This document shows positions 22,670 to 34,510 of a stretch of 64,000 nucleotides of DNA, one piece after another. The number at the start of each line of letters is the position of its first letter. Within the stretch, counting starts at the first letter, position 1. The stretch spans positions 19,569,628-19,633,627 of the forward strand of contig NC_084897.1 in assembly GCF_958979055.1 (NCBI RefSeq). Direction: 5' to 3'. Under the pieces are notes generated by a model that was not told the origin of the DNA, did no database searches, and saw only the letters and a program-made list of their open reading frames with translations. The DNA comes from Alnus glutinosa (lineage: Eukaryota > Streptophyta > Magnoliopsida > Fagales > Betulaceae). Made by a program: the position numbers and the translations under genes.

Positions 22670-24004
22670 CCCCGACGGACTCCCTCTGGCGCCTGGTTAA
22701 TTTCTGATAGTTCCCACTATTTAAATTTACGTCTATGTATTATGCAAAAATAATGACAGCTTAATTTGGAGCAAAAGGACTTGTATTAATCTTGAAAGAC
22801 ATTATTGATCCCTGGTTTTTTGTTTACCAGTTAAATGTCTCTTTATCGAAGGATGCATCATGCATGTTTGACATTTGTATGAATTGACTTGATCATAACC
22901 GTCGGACCCATCACCCATGGATGTGATGTAATTATGATCCTATTTATCCAATTCCAATTAATGCATTCTTTAATTTGAGTTTATTGTTGTTTGCAAATTA
23001 AAATTGGCATTAATTTTAACACATATGGACGGGTTTCGGAAAGCCTTGTGACAATTATGTACGTACGTTGTGCATAATATTATTATTATTTTAAGTAAGA
23101 ATTTATTAAAAAAAAAAAAACCAAAAAGAATCCACCGGCAATCGTCAAAAACAATACGGTACATTGCCTGGATTTGTGAAGTTGACATGCATATTAATTT
23201 GTTGAAGTTTACAAGGTCTAGGTTAATTTGTTGACATTTAAAGTAATAGTAGGGACAACTTAGTTAACATCGATCTACGGACGAGTAAATTAAGGATATA
23301 TTAGAATCCTTTACAATTTTAAATTTTTAAATTATGTAAATTCAGGCCTTTTTTACATCAAACGATTTGAAAAATGTTACATATTAAAAATATAACATGT
23401 TATAGAGGCAACCAAAAAAAAAAAAAAAAAATTATTTCAAAAGATTTTTTCTTTACTTGTGAAAAGACGCTTATTCTTTACTAAGACGAAAGACAGTTTT
23501 TTGTTCAAAGTTTTTCTATAACATAAAGTGTAAAAACCTAATAAAAATATACTCAATTGAGTCAATTATCATTGTTAACATGTCATATTTTTAATAGGTA
23601 GTATTTTTCATACAGTTCGATGCATGAAAAGACCTAAATTAACATAATTTGATAATCTAAAATTTTAAAGAAATTGTAGGAGATCCTGATCCCTAAATTA
23701 AATAGCATTAACAGCAGCATTTGGCAACAGATTTAATTAGCCAAGTTAATTGTTCCTAAAACTTGTGTAGATATTTATGAAAATAGTGAAAAGCACAAGC
23801 ATCTCAATTATAAAGCAGTATATTAAATAGCATTATTCTTTTATTTAAAAAGGTTGAATGGTTAATATTAGTTTTATGATTATTGCCAGTTGTGTGTTAT
23901 ATATCTATCTCATCTTATTGCAAGTCGATCTATTTAAAGACGGAATAGTGCTAATAAAATAAGAGAAATGTTTGGTTTCATTCTTTTGTACATCTTTGTA
24001 TAAA

Positions 24005-24135
24005 AGATGTGCAAATCATCCCTAAGGAGTAACTTATTTGGCTGGGGACCACACCTCATGAAGTAGACGTCATTAATTCGAATCCTTCCTACCTTCCTCT
24101 CCCCTCTTGCTATAAGTTTATATTAACAGCCTACG
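24005..24135 (+). repeat. Possible tRNA-derived SINE in unit B
   Basis: Absent from unit C at the same place. It contains TATTTGGCTGGGG and, 40 bases on, ATTCGAATCCTTCC, which resemble degenerate pol III A and B boxes followed by a pyrimidine-rich body. Ends and target duplication were not resolved. Confidence 0.4.
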
Positions 24136-25679
24136 TTGTTGTTAAGGGGCTCAAGTTTCCTGAAATTAAGAACCTACCCAAAATAACACCCTCCTGGGAT
24201 CACTTTTAGTTGGCACTTTAAAAACTGGTTTGAACAATCTTGGGGAAGGCAACTCATGGGCCGGTTTGTGCTTTACCTTATGGCACATATTTGTGTTTCA
24301 TTTACAACAATGGTTGGATTTTATTTGTAACCGTTGCATACTATATAAGTTCATCATTAATATGTACATTTTTATTTTTTCTAAGCAAGATTTTGGAAGC
24401 GAAAAAAAATTACAAATGCCATCATTCATGGGGATACAGAGAAAGCTTAGCGATAATAATGCAGTGGGCTATGACCACCACCTAGATCCAAGAGGGGAGA
24501 GAGACAACTAGTCGGGAGTAAGGTTGTAATTAAACCGAGTCGAGTTGAGTATTGAATGTTCAAACTCGGTTGATTAACTTTTTTCGAACATGAGCCGAGT
24601 TCGAGCTTATAACTAAACTAGATAATTTATTCAAACTTTGTTCTTTTATTTTTCGAACAAACTTGAGCTTGTTCATGATGAGCTACTCAATTAATTTAGT
24701 CATTCTATATATAAAGTAAATGTTCTGATTGTTTGATATTTTCTTTTTTTTAAAAAAAATTAATACTAATTATTAGTTATTTAATTATAGTTAAGATTTA
24801 TTGTTTGAATTATTAGAGAAATTAACTCAAATCTTAAATAATTTAATTTCAATTTATACGTTTATCTTATATATATATATATATGCATCCATACACACAG
24901 GGGCGGGGGGTCGAAAGGGGTCAAATGCCCCCTTCACCTCCTAAAAAATATCCTCACGCTTGGTGTGTGTCTATATATATATTTTAATGCCCATTTCCCT
25001 TGGAATGCCCTCCCTCGATCAGCATTTCATCAATGGACAAACTTGTCCACCTATTGCTGTGAGTTTTTTTTTTTTTTTTAATTTGTCATAACTCAAACGT
25101 TTATCATTTCTATAAATAGGTCAAAAAGAAAATACAGAGATGAGAGGTTGAAGAAGAGAAAGGGACAAAGGTGGAAGATAGGGGTGTAAATCCGAACTAG
25201 GTGTAACTAGTCGAAAAACTGGAAAACCCGGTTGGTACCTAGGTACCCGGAGCTGGATATTGATTTCAAAAACCCTCGGTTATACCCGGGTACCCAGCTC
25301 CGGGTAGCTTAATTAATTAAAAAATAAAAATAAAAATTACCCCTTACCATTTTACCATAATACTACACGACTTAGGATGGGGGAGCATTCCGTCTTTTTA
25401 ATTAAAACTTTGTTGCCCTATCAAAAATCCCTGAACTCCCTAAAAAGTGTCGCACTACCGGTCTGCCGCCGCTCAAGAAGAACATCAAAAGTCTTCACTT
25501 GTTCCAGTGTTCTGCAGTTCAGTGAGTTCACCTTCTTCACTTTTCAGTTCTTCTTTGAATCTCCTTCTCCATTTCGCTCTCCATCACATTGAAACACACC
25601 CTGCAAGTAAGTGTCGCCGCTCAAAAGTCTTCACCTGTTCTGCAGTTCACCTTCACTCGTTTAGCTGCTCGCCGCCTAC

Positions 25680-25712
25680 CTGGTAACCAGCCTTCTTCTT
25701 CTTCTTCTTCTG
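25680..25712. repeat. CTT trinucleotide repeat
   Basis: Short TTC/CTT run in the 5' region of the Ac-like element. Confidence 0.8.
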
Positions 25713-26138
25713 ACTCGTCGCTCACTCTTCACGTTCACTCTATTTCTCTACAGATTTGGTATTTTTGAAGCAAAAGGAGCAAATATTTGAAGGATATTTG
25801 TCTATAGATCGGATCGGGTTTTTTTCTCTAATTTTTATTTTTATTTTTGTAAGTATGATATTTCATCTAGTCGATAATCTGTTTGATATTAATAATCGAC
25901 TTTTTTGAAAAAAAAAATTCATCATTTTTTGATATGGGTCTTCTACGACAATAAATAAACTGATCTTCTTGTTATACATGGTCTTGCTGTCATACATATT
26001 CCTGCTGTTATAAATTGATGTTGCTGCCATACATATTCCTGCTGTTATAAATGTGAATAATTTTTTGATATGGGTCTTCTACGAAAATAAATAAACTAAT
26101 CTTGCCTTTATACATGTTCTTGCAGTTATAAACTGATC

Positions 26139-26143
26139 CACTA

Positions 26144-26199
<56 letters not shown>

Positions 26200-27506
26200 G
26201 CCTTTTCTTGACGGTTTTTTTCTAGATGGTTTTGAAAACCGTCTAGAATTATAGTTTTACAGATGGTTTTATCAAAACTGTTTGTAAATTTAGAGACAGT
26301 TTTATAAAACCGTCTGAAAATTAATTTCCAAACCATCTACAAGTTTAGAGACGGTTTTATTAAAACCATCTATATATTTTAATTTTCAGACGGTTTTATC
26401 AAAACCGTCTGTAAATTTAGAGACGGTTTTTTTCTCAAACCGTCTGTAACATTTTTTTTTTTTCCTTTTTCTGTTTTCTTTTTGTTTTTTCTTTTCTTTT
26501 CCTGTTACTTTCTTTTTAAAACCCATTCTTTTCTTTTCATGCTGCTTCTTTCTTCCTCTGCTTTCTTCTTCGTTCTTCTCCGAAAAAACTCATCTCTCTC
26601 TCAGAGCTCTTGTCGTTCTTCTTCCTCTCTCCGGCCAGCGATTGAAGACGGACGTCGACGGCATCTGGTCGGCGAGAACGGGACGCGCGACGGCATCTGG
26701 ACGGTTGGCTGGAACGGGACGTGCGACGGGATCTCGCAACTGGCCGGATCTGTCGAACGTACGTCGGTGTATGTGCGTGGGTTTGACAAACCGGCCGGAT
26801 CCGGCCGAAACCCACGCTCGGCCGGATCTGTGGCCGGAATACAGAGAGAGATCCGGCCGAAATACGTGGATTTCTGACCGGCTCCCCCCTCCCGCCCCTC
26901 CTCGTCACCACTCTCTTCCAAACCACCGGACATATCTAACCGTGCTCATAACAATCTTTGGTTTTTTTTTGGGTTTGGATTGTGTTTGTTTTACATTTTT
27001 TGTATTTGTTTTTGGTTTGGAGTTAATGTTTGATGGGTAGTGCGAGAGGTGCGGTGGAGAAGAAGCTGATGGAGATGGAGATGGCATACGTGCGACTGTG
27101 ACGACCTTCCGGTGGTCCCTTTAGTTGGCGAGATGGTGGAGATATGCAACTTGACAACCTTCCGGTGGTCCTTCAGCCGGATGGACAAAAATAATTATAA
27201 TTATAATTATATTAGAAAATAATAATGATTATAATTAAAAAATATATTTTTTTAAAAAAAAAAAAAAAAAAAAAAATTATGGACAGTTTTTCTCAAACCG
27301 TCCAGAATCAGTTATGGACGGTTTGGACCAAACCGTCTGGAATTGCGGACGGTTTGGATCAAACCGTCCATAACCCGGATTAGTGACACTTATTCCTGGA
27401 TGGTTTGAAACCGTCCAGAAAAAACCGTCTGGACCTTTTTCCAAACGGTTTTTTGTAATTTCTGGACGGTTTGAAACCGTCCAAAATTGTCAAATTTTTT
27501 GTAGTG
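26139..27506. mobile_element. Non-autonomous CACTA element, innermost layer
   Basis: Ends CACTACAAAAAAA and TTTTTTGTAGTG with a 3-bp ATC duplication (26136-26138 and 27507-27509). Both subterminal regions are arrays of AACCGTC/GACGGTT units (for example GACGGTTTTATAAAACCGTC), the usual form of CACTA transposase-binding repeats. The middle (26640-26900) is GC-rich with repeated GGCCGGATC. It has long open frames on both strands, but these look like consequences of GC content, not genes. A run of about 53 A lies just inside the left end. Confidence 0.9.
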
Positions 27507-27714
27507 ATCTTGCTGTCATACATGTTCTTGCTGTTATATTGCTTCATTTTTTGATATGGGTCTTCTACGATATGGGTTGTTGATTTTTTAGCATATACAT
27601 GTTCTTGCTGTTAATTGTATGATCAACTTTATGTGGTGCTTTTATGGGTAAACGATATTGAAAAAATGCTAGTTCAATTTGTAATACTGTTTTTATGTTC
27701 CAACTAGGCCTATT

Positions 27715-29788
27715 ATGGAAAATGTCAATGAGTCACATGACAAGCCTCCAAAACCATTTACAAATGTTGAAACCTCCTCGCCTTCCTTACAAACAGAATT
27801 GGATCCCTCCAAAAAAAAACCACAAGCTGTGAATCGGTCAAAAGTATGGTTGCACTTTACAAAAGTGGAACCAATTGACAAGGAAAATCCTAAGGCAACA
27901 TGCAATTATTGCAATAGGATGTTAAGGTGTCACTGGAAACATGACACTTCGGCTTTGATGACCCACCTTACCTCTAAGTACTATCCAACCTCTCCACTTA
28001 GAAATTTGGAAAAATCTAATGTACCCAAAAGTCAAACACTCTTGGAAAAAGTCATTTAAGAAAATGTCTGAGAGCGGTAGTTGCAATATCACCTAACTAG
28101 GATTTGTGAAGTATGATTCGATTAAAATAAGGAAACTGGTTATTCAATATTTCATCAATGAGGAATTGCCTTTTAGGAATGTGGAGAGTTGTGGGTTTAG
28201 AATTGATGAATGAAATTGAACCAAGGTTCAATTTACCATGTCGCATTACTCTATAAAAAGATTGCATGAAATTTTATAAGGAAGAAAAACTTAAATTGAA
28301 GGCTTCTTTAAGGGGTAAAAGAATTTGCATCATTACTGATACATGAACATCTCTTCAAAATTTGAACTACATGGTTGTTACCGCTAGCTACATAGATTCT
28401 AATTGGAGAATGCATAAGAAAATAATCAAGTTTAACGTGATTTCAAGTCATAAGGGTGAAAATATTGGAAGAATGTTGGAGAATACATTGATAGAATGAG
28501 AGATTGAATCAGTGTTCGCTATTATAACTGATAATGCTACAATCAATGATATAGCAATTGATTATATGAGAAGGAAGTTGAAGGACAAGAGAGATTCTAT
28601 TTTGGGAGGTGAATTCCTTCATATAAGGTGTGTTGCCCATATATTAAATCTTATTGTAAATGAAGCCTTGAAAGGATTGGGTAATTGTGTTTCAAATATT
28701 AGGAACGCAGTGAAATTTGTGAAGTCTTCATTGCAGAGAATGACAAGGTTTAAAGAATGCATAAAGTGTGAAAAAAAAAAATCAATGTATGAATATAGTG
28801 TCTCTAGATGTTCAAACAAGATGGAATTCTATGTACTTAATGTTGAGTACGGCTGAGAAGTACCAAAAAGCTTTTACTCAACTTGGGAAGGAAGATGGTA
28901 ATCATTTTGTTGTTCCTAGCTATGATGAGTAGGAAAATGCTAGAGAATTTGTGAAGTTTTTGAAACCTTTTTATGAAGCCACATTGAAGTTTTCTAGTTC
29001 AACTCATGTCACCTCCAACATATATTTCATTCAACTTTGTATTATTATAAAGACATTGTTTGATGGGTGGATGAGTTATAATCCTATCCTTAGTGCAGTG
29101 AGTTGGAATATGAAAAAAAGTATGAAAAGTATTGGGGGACTATGGAAAAGGTTAACGTACTGTTGTATGTTGCTCATGTTCTTGACCCGTGTACCAAGTT
29201 GAAGGCGTTACAATATTACTTGGTAAAATGCAGTGGCCCTAAGTGGGCGAAACAAATCGAGACAAATGTGAAAGACCTCTTGAACCGTTTGTGGGAACAA
29301 TACAATAAGTTATATGGGAGGCGTTTGTCTAACTTTAATGAGAGTGTGGAAAGTTCAACTGTTACTTTTATAGATGTTAGTGTTGATGATGATGATATAC
29401 TTACATAGATGAAATATATAAAGGGTTTCATCCAACACCTTGAGGAAGAGAACAACTCGGAGTGAATGTCAGAGGTGGATCATTATTTTTTGGATGGTGT
29501 GAAGCATCAACAAATGAATTTGACATCTTACTTTGGTGGAGGGTTAATGCACCCAAATATCATATCCTCGTAGAGATAGCCCGTAATATATTGGTCATTC
29601 CTATTTCTACAGTTGCATGTGTGTCTGCATTTAGGAACAGAGGATGCATATTGGATCCCTTTAGAAGTTTATTATCTCCATTGACAGTTGAGGCCTTGGT
29701 TTGCACACAAGACTGGTTAAAGAGCAATGAAGACTTAGAGTATGATAATTTTATTGAAATATTTGATGAGTATGATAAATGTTTATAA
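27715..29788 (+). pseudogene. BED-type hAT transposase, broken
   Basis: Three conserved blocks survive in order. 27715-28059 encodes a BED zinc-finger region (SKVWLHFTKVEP...CNYCNRML...HDTSALMTHL); the final zinc ligand after THLTSK appears replaced by tyrosine. 28512-28856 encodes part of the catalytic RNase H-like fold (TDNATIND, then HIRCVAHILNLIV). 29462-29788 encodes the hAT C-terminal dimerisation region (FDILLWWRVNAPKYHILVEI, then DPFRSLLSPLTVEALVCTQDW). Between them are several stops and frame changes (near 28060, 28500, 28855, 29100, 29405). It belongs to the Ac/RICESLEEPER type and would not be active. Confidence 0.88.
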
Positions 29789-29930
29789 ATTTATTTTAGT
29801 TTTTATTATTATTAATTCATTTTAGTTATTTATTCATTTAACTTTTTTTTTTCCTTCTATTTTAGTTATAGAAGATTGAGAGCAGAGCTACAAAAAGCCA
29901 GAAACTGGACCATGCTAGGATATGTTTAAT

Positions 29931-30134
29931 ATATGTTTATGATTCTATAAACTTTTGGTTATGAACTTTTTTAATATGTTTATTGACTTTTGGGTTTGAA
30001 CTTTTTTAATATGTTTATGGACTTTTGGTTATGAACTTTTTTAATATGTTTATGGACTTTTTGGTTTGAACTTTTTTAATATATTTATGGACTTTTGGTC
30101 ATGAACTTTTTTAGTATGTTTATAAACTTTTGGC
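29931..30134 (+). repeat. ~37-bp minisatellite
   Basis: Five to six head-to-tail copies of a unit like GAACTTTTTTAATATGTTTA plus TGGACTTTTGGTTAT, in the 3' region of the Ac-like hAT. Confidence 0.88.
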
Positions 30135-30265
30135 TTTTTAATATATAATTATGTATGGATGTGGAGTTTTCAAGTTCAAATCTACAGCACAAATGATAAT
30201 TTTTTTCTCTTTGTTATAGTAATTGAGATTTCTTGATTGAATTAGGTCCAATACCTTAAAACAAA

Positions 30266-30268
<3 letters not shown>

Positions 30269-30305
<37 letters not shown>
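30269..30305. repeat. Poly-G run (37)
   Basis: 37 consecutive G. Able to form G-quadruplexes on the + strand. Length is likely unreliable in any assembly. Confidence 0.95.
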
Positions 30306-31137
30306 CTAAAACATTTAAATAAAGCTAAAAAAGTTTAAATGAAGTTTAAAAAAGTAGGTCCAATCTAAAAATAAGCCCAAAAAAGAAATTTTTTTTTTAA
30401 AAAAAAAAAAAAAATACCACCTAGACTGAATAGCTGGTTTTATCTGGGTATCCGGGTAAAAACTAGTTACCCCGATTAACTGAGGTACCCGAGTTTTGGG
30501 TCGGATATTGAAAACAAAAACCTTGGGACCCCGGAGCCAGTTCCCATTTTTCACCCAATACTCGAGAACCCATTCCGAGTTTACAATCTTAGTGAAAGAT
30601 GACAAGACAACATTTTTAATCTCTACAAAACACATTGTTTAGAAGTCTAAAAATTAAAAAGAGTTAAAAGTCATCACAACTCTACACACTTTAGAGTTTA
30701 GACTACTGCTTCTGTACTACACCTGACGTTGGGAAGTTAAAAAGAGTCGAAGTCATCATTAAAGTCTACACAATTTAGAGTTTAACCTACAGCTACAGCC
30801 TACACTTTTGGATCAAATCAGATTTAAGGTTTTTTTTTTTTTTTTAAATGAGATTTAAGTTATTTAAAAGGAAAAATTACAGTTTAACCCTCTAAATTAC
30901 TATCTGTTTTGCAACTAGCCCCACAAATTGTCAACGCTCTGACTCCAACCCCCCAAACTACCAATGACTCCAAAAATGCCACTCAGTTAGCTCTTCTCGT
31001 CAAAATGGATAGAAAATCCATCACATGCCATGTACATGACATTTTAAGACACAAATTGTCGAAAATACCCCTGTTTTCAAACTTGACTGTATGAAGTTGC
31101 CGATTGTCAACGGCAGAAACAACCAGCCTTTTGTCAT

Positions 31138-31560
31138 CGTCGGTCAGTTGCTTCTATTGACCAAAAGATCGGTTTCAGTGAGAAAATAAGAGTCAAAGAT
31201 TCTATGGTCAATGATAAAGTACGAGAAGTGGATCAGAAGTTCCAGGTCCGAGAGAAAACCAAATTAGCATTTGCAGTGGCAGTGGCAGAGCAAAAAGTGA
31301 GTAGTGTCGGATCTGCCATAATGAAGAACTACTATATATTAATGGGGACTTCATGGGTGACGGGGGCTTTTGGCAAAGTTGCTAAGGCAGCTGAGGAAAT
31401 TGGGCAGAAAACAAAAGAGAAAGTGGTAATCGTTAAAGAAGAATAGAAAAGAAAAGTGGTGGATGGCTACGCTGAGGTTCTTTTCGAGTCTCCAAGAGCA
31501 TTTGCACCAAGTGAGCAGCGACCTTCTAAGCCAGCACCTGCCCAAGGTTTAATCCTTTGA
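31138..31560 (+). pseudogene. Captured fragment of BPA1-like RRM protein (C-terminal part)
   Basis: The frame reads SVASIDQKIGFSEKI, then VNDKVREVDQKFQV, then GTSWVTGAFGKVAKAAEEI and GQKTKEKV, ending ...PAPAQGLIL stop. This matches the conserved C-terminal region of plant RRM proteins of the BPA1 (binding partner of ACD11) family. An in-frame TAG at about 31444 breaks it. The RNA-binding domain itself was not captured. Function is not expected unless as a chimeric or regulatory transcript. Confidence 0.75.
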
Positions 31561-31856
31561 CTTCCCACCATTGTAAATACCATTGTCTGAACTTTCTAGA
31601 ATCTCTCTCTGAATTACATGCTTTGTGTTTCTAGCGTGGGAAGTAGCGACTCTAGGACAAATACCCAATTGGTTGGTCATGATGCATTTTATATTTTGAT
31701 TTTTCTTTCTAAGAATGTCAAACTGAATGATCATGATATGTTATTTTGACCATTTTTTTCTCTTTTTACTGTCCGATTATGTTTCGATGTGGTTTTGGAT
31801 TACATTTCACATTAGCAACAAATTTTAACACGATTTTGTATTCTTATATTACTTAC

Positions 31857-31874
31857 ACACGCACGCGCGCACAC

Positions 31875-31940
<66 letters not shown>
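31857..31940. repeat. (CA)n microsatellite
   Basis: About 40 CA units with a CG-containing start (ACGCACGCGCGC), then a short AT run, inside Pack-MULE 1. Confidence 0.95.
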
Positions 31941-31952
<12 letters not shown>

Positions 31953-32337
31953 TTCTTTGAAACAAGCATGTATAGCAGAGAATTAAGTTCACATTCGCCT
32001 TTCTTGTTGTCGTTGGAAGATCACATTGAATGGCTGCATATTTTCATTTTTTCTCAGTCTACAGGATATGTGGCATAATCTGTGATGATCCCAGCATTAG
32101 TGGCACTGGATTTTATAGCATGATTTGCGGTGATTGCATAGGTGTCTTTGGTTGAGTGTGCATGATATGCAGCATAGGTGTCATGTTGAGAGGCTACATG
32201 ATTTTCTGCATGATCTTTGGGAATTGCCTTGGTAATATGTATGGCAGCTAGGCTAGTTTCACTAGCATGGAGAAGTTCTATTATTAACATTTTACTAATT
32301 TTACATGCTTAGAAAGAGACAGCTAGCTATGTATTGA

Positions 32338-32493
32338 CTGATTATTCCAGAAAACAATCTCATTCAATGTGCTGGCCATTTTTCCAATGCTGCTTGGAAT
32401 GCAACCCTTAAGATGATTATTGGCAACCACCACAATAGAGGCAGGGGAGTTTCTGAGTGTGTCAGGAATGGTGGATGTGAACCGGTTATTGTT
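32338..32493 (-). pseudogene. Captured fragment of leucine-rich repeat extensin (LRX)-like gene
   Basis: On the minus strand the open stretch reads NNRFTSTIPDTLRNSPASIV, then VVANNHLKGCIPSSIGKMAS and TLNEIVFWNNQ. This is the LRR consensus of plant LRX cell-wall proteins (family form NNxFxGxIPxxLGNSPASVIVxANN). About 52 codons remain, without signal peptide or extensin domain. Orientation is opposite to the two neighbouring captured fragments. Confidence 0.75.
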
Positions 32494-32584
32494 CACGCCT
32501 CTTTTTATAAAACCACGTCAAATCTTCTTCTTTCACTGTGTATTTTGGTGACCTTGAATTAACCGGCCTTCGGTGCCAGAAAAC

Positions 32585-32985
32585 ATGGACGACTCTTGGC
32601 GAATGTGCATGGTAATGGCAGTGATGGCACCCAGCCTCCCGTGGCGTCGTTCAGTGGAGGATACCTCATCTAGACGCTCCCTTTTCGGACTCGCTGATGA
32701 CTTCGACGACGTCTTCAGCGGGCCGCCGAGGAGTGTTCTTCAGCGCAAATTCTCCAACGACTTCAACAATTCCAATGGTTTTTACGAGGAGATTTTCTAG
32801 AACCCAGAGTTTGCGACTCCGGTGACCAATGGTGTCCATAGTCTGCCTACGTTCAGGATTCCGACAAGGAGCAAGGAGTTCTATAGCGATATATTTGGGT
32901 TGGATGATGGTCGAGGGATATACCACTCGATCAGTACGCTTGTTTTGTTTAAAAGGGAAATTTCGTAAATTCAATTTTGAAGACG
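32585..32985 (+). pseudogene. Captured N-terminus of a J-domain/auxilin-type protein
   Basis: It starts MDDSWRMCMVMAVMAPSLPW, continues RRSLFGLADDFDDVFSGPP and FSNDFNNSNGFYEEIF, then a TAG stop at about 32798. It resumes as PEFATPVTNGVHSLPTFRIP and KEFYSDIFG. The DVFxGPPRSVL and FYEEIF motifs are typical of N-terminal regions of plant auxilin-like/J-domain proteins; the exact family is uncertain. No J domain is present. Confidence 0.55.
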
Positions 32986-33730
32986 GATGTTTTCGGTGGT
33001 TTGTGTCTTAAAATGTCACATGCACAAAACGTGGTGGGTTTTCCATCCATGTTGTCGGGGAGAGCTAACGGAGTGACCATTTTTGGAGTCGGAGTGTTGG
33101 CAGTTTGTAGGGTTAGACGCAAAACGAGTGGTAATTTGGGGGGCTAAACTGTAATTTTTCCTATTTAAAGACTATAAACAGGTAAAAAGTGATCAACTTA
33201 TCAGATCCATGTGAGTCGTGACTCATGACCGTGTGCGACTGTGCGTGGCAACGTGTGGCTTTAGAAGTTTTTTTTTTTTTTTTTAAATAATAATAATAAT
33301 AACAGATCAGATCTTGACATCTTTTGGCTTAAAAAAAAAAAAAAAAAATAACTATTATTATTTAAAGCTACAGAGAGCTGTGTGCAACCATGCATATCAT
33401 AATCATTCAATAAAATCTCGTCAGAATATTTTATACTTCGAGCTTCGGCCTTTGAGTTAAACTTGACACCAGTATTATTTTCTGTTTTGCTATACCTTTC
33501 TCAATCAAAGTTCAACCGTTCAAATTAATTTCTAAACAAAATTCAGTTTTATGTATGTAATAAACTTCGATATTGATTAAAATTTAAGCTTTTATACTTG
33601 AATTGTTCTTTTCAATTTTTTGTTCTTATATATTTAAATTGTTTTTTTATAATTGTTTTTATATTTAATTGTTTATGAATATATATAGTTTTTGTTTCAT
33701 ATTTTAATTGTATAAAATATATAATTGTAG

Positions 33731-33940
33731 TTGATTGAGATTATAGAGAACAATAATTCACTTGAGCTACATTCAGATTCTAAACAAGCTCGTATTGAGG
33801 TAGGTTTAGCAAATCTGCCAACCGATCATTGCTTAAAGAAAAAAATTTCTAATTACCATCCTAGTGAAGACTCGTCGAGGACAACTGAATTAAATTGTAA
33901 GTTATATTTAAATGTTTTAAAAAATATTAAATTTTGTTGA
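33731..33940 (+). pseudogene. N-terminal exon of ZMYM1-like hAT transposase
   Basis: The frame contains IEVGLANLPTDHCLKKKISN followed by YHPSED. This fits the (V/I)DLxNLPxDPGLRxxIxxYHPN motif at the start of TTF/ZMYM1-type hAT transposases. Only this exon remains before the right terminus at 34085. Confidence 0.7.
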
Positions 33941-34143
33941 ATTATTTATTTATTGTGTTAGTTAAAATTTTTAATTAATTTTTGTTTAACTTTATTTTTT
34001 TATTCATAAAAAATAAAAAAAATAAAAATAAAAAAAAATAAAAAAAAACCTTGACCCCTCTAACCTAAAATCCTGGCTCTGCCGCTACACACACACACAC
34101 ATATATGTACATACACAAGCTCACTCATATACACACAAATGCA

Positions 34144-34147
<4 letters not shown>

Positions 34148-34218
<71 letters not shown>
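34148..34218. repeat. (TA)n(GA)n microsatellite
   Basis: About 15 TA and 20 GA/AG units. The paralogous place in unit A has a short TA stretch only. Confidence 0.93.
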
Positions 34219-34221
<3 letters not shown>

Positions 34222-34510
34222 TAATTACAATAATTCAACTTACATCTATAAATTATGAATAACATTAATTTCTTTTCTTTTCTTTTCTTTTTTAAATATT
34301 TAATATGTTCTCATTACAACGTTAAAAAATAATATTATAAAAATAATAAAAATGAAGTTATATGCGCTTATACGGGCCGAGCCTAAATTTATACGAGCTT
34401 GAATTTTTTGTTCAAGCTCTGTTCGTTTAATAAACGAACTAATCCCGAGCCAAACCTGAGTATATTTACGAATAGTTATGCTCGCTTACAACCCTAACCG
34501 GGAGGGTTTT

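Larger units (their letters stand above)
25179..30591 (+). mobile_element. Ac-like hAT transposon, third layer
   Basis: Left terminus TAGGGGTGTAAATCCGAA; the right terminus on the other strand is TAAGATTGTAAACTCGGAA. The 8-bp target duplication is GTGGAAGA (25171-25178) and GTGAAAGA (30592-30599), one base apart. Both subterminal regions share GGTACC/CCCGGGTA-rich motifs. The interior holds a BED/hAT transposase pseudogene. It is interrupted by a CACTA element at 26139-27506. Confidence 0.9.
30870..33161. mobile_element. Pack-MULE 1, carrying three host gene fragments
   Basis: Terminal inverted repeats of about 105-110 bp start GGAAAAATTACAGTTTA at both ends and include TCCAAAAATG. A 9-bp target duplication, TATTTAAAA (30861-30869) and TATTTAAAG (33162-33170), differs by one base. 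Long inverted repeats with 9-bp duplication define Mutator-like elements. The interior has no transposase but holds a BPA1-like fragment (31138-31560), an LRX-like fragment (32338-32493, opposite strand) and a J-domain/auxilin-type N-terminus (32585-32985). Confidence 0.9.
24900..34085 (+). mobile_element. hAT element with ZMYM1/TTF-type transposase remnant, second layer
   Basis: Left end GGGGCGGGGGGTCGAAAGG, right end complement GCGGCAGAGCCAGGATTTTA, with a shared GGGGTCAA inside. An 8-bp TACACACA lies on both sides (24892-24899 and 34086-34093), but the site is a CA repeat, so the duplication alone is weak. Unit A shows the uninterrupted CA repeat. The N-terminal exon of a ZMYM1-like hAT transposase lies near the right end (33731-33940); the rest of the transposase is deleted. 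It hosts the Ac-like hAT and the Pack-MULE. Confidence 0.7.
24519..34496. mobile_element. hAT-type element, outermost layer of the nest
   Basis: Left end TAAGGTTGTAATTAAACC, right end CTTACAACCCTA (complement TAGGGTTGTAAG). Target duplication is GTCGGGAG (24511-24518) and ACCGGGAG (34497-34504), two bases apart. Unit C holds the empty site: GTCGGGAG at 43994-44001 is followed directly by AGTTTTCTGG. Subterminal GAGCTCGA/CGAGTTCG motifs occur at both ends. Without inserts it is about 0.8 kb and has no transposase. Confidence 0.85.

Noticed and set aside
26482..27040. Overlapping 110-132-codon frames on both strands in the GC-rich middle of the CACTA element
   Set aside because: Open frames on both strands at once, made of GGCCGGATC repeats, reflect base composition. 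No domain is recognised.
31857..31940. Z-DNA or satellite array
   Set aside because: A simple CA microsatellite; no higher-order repeat.
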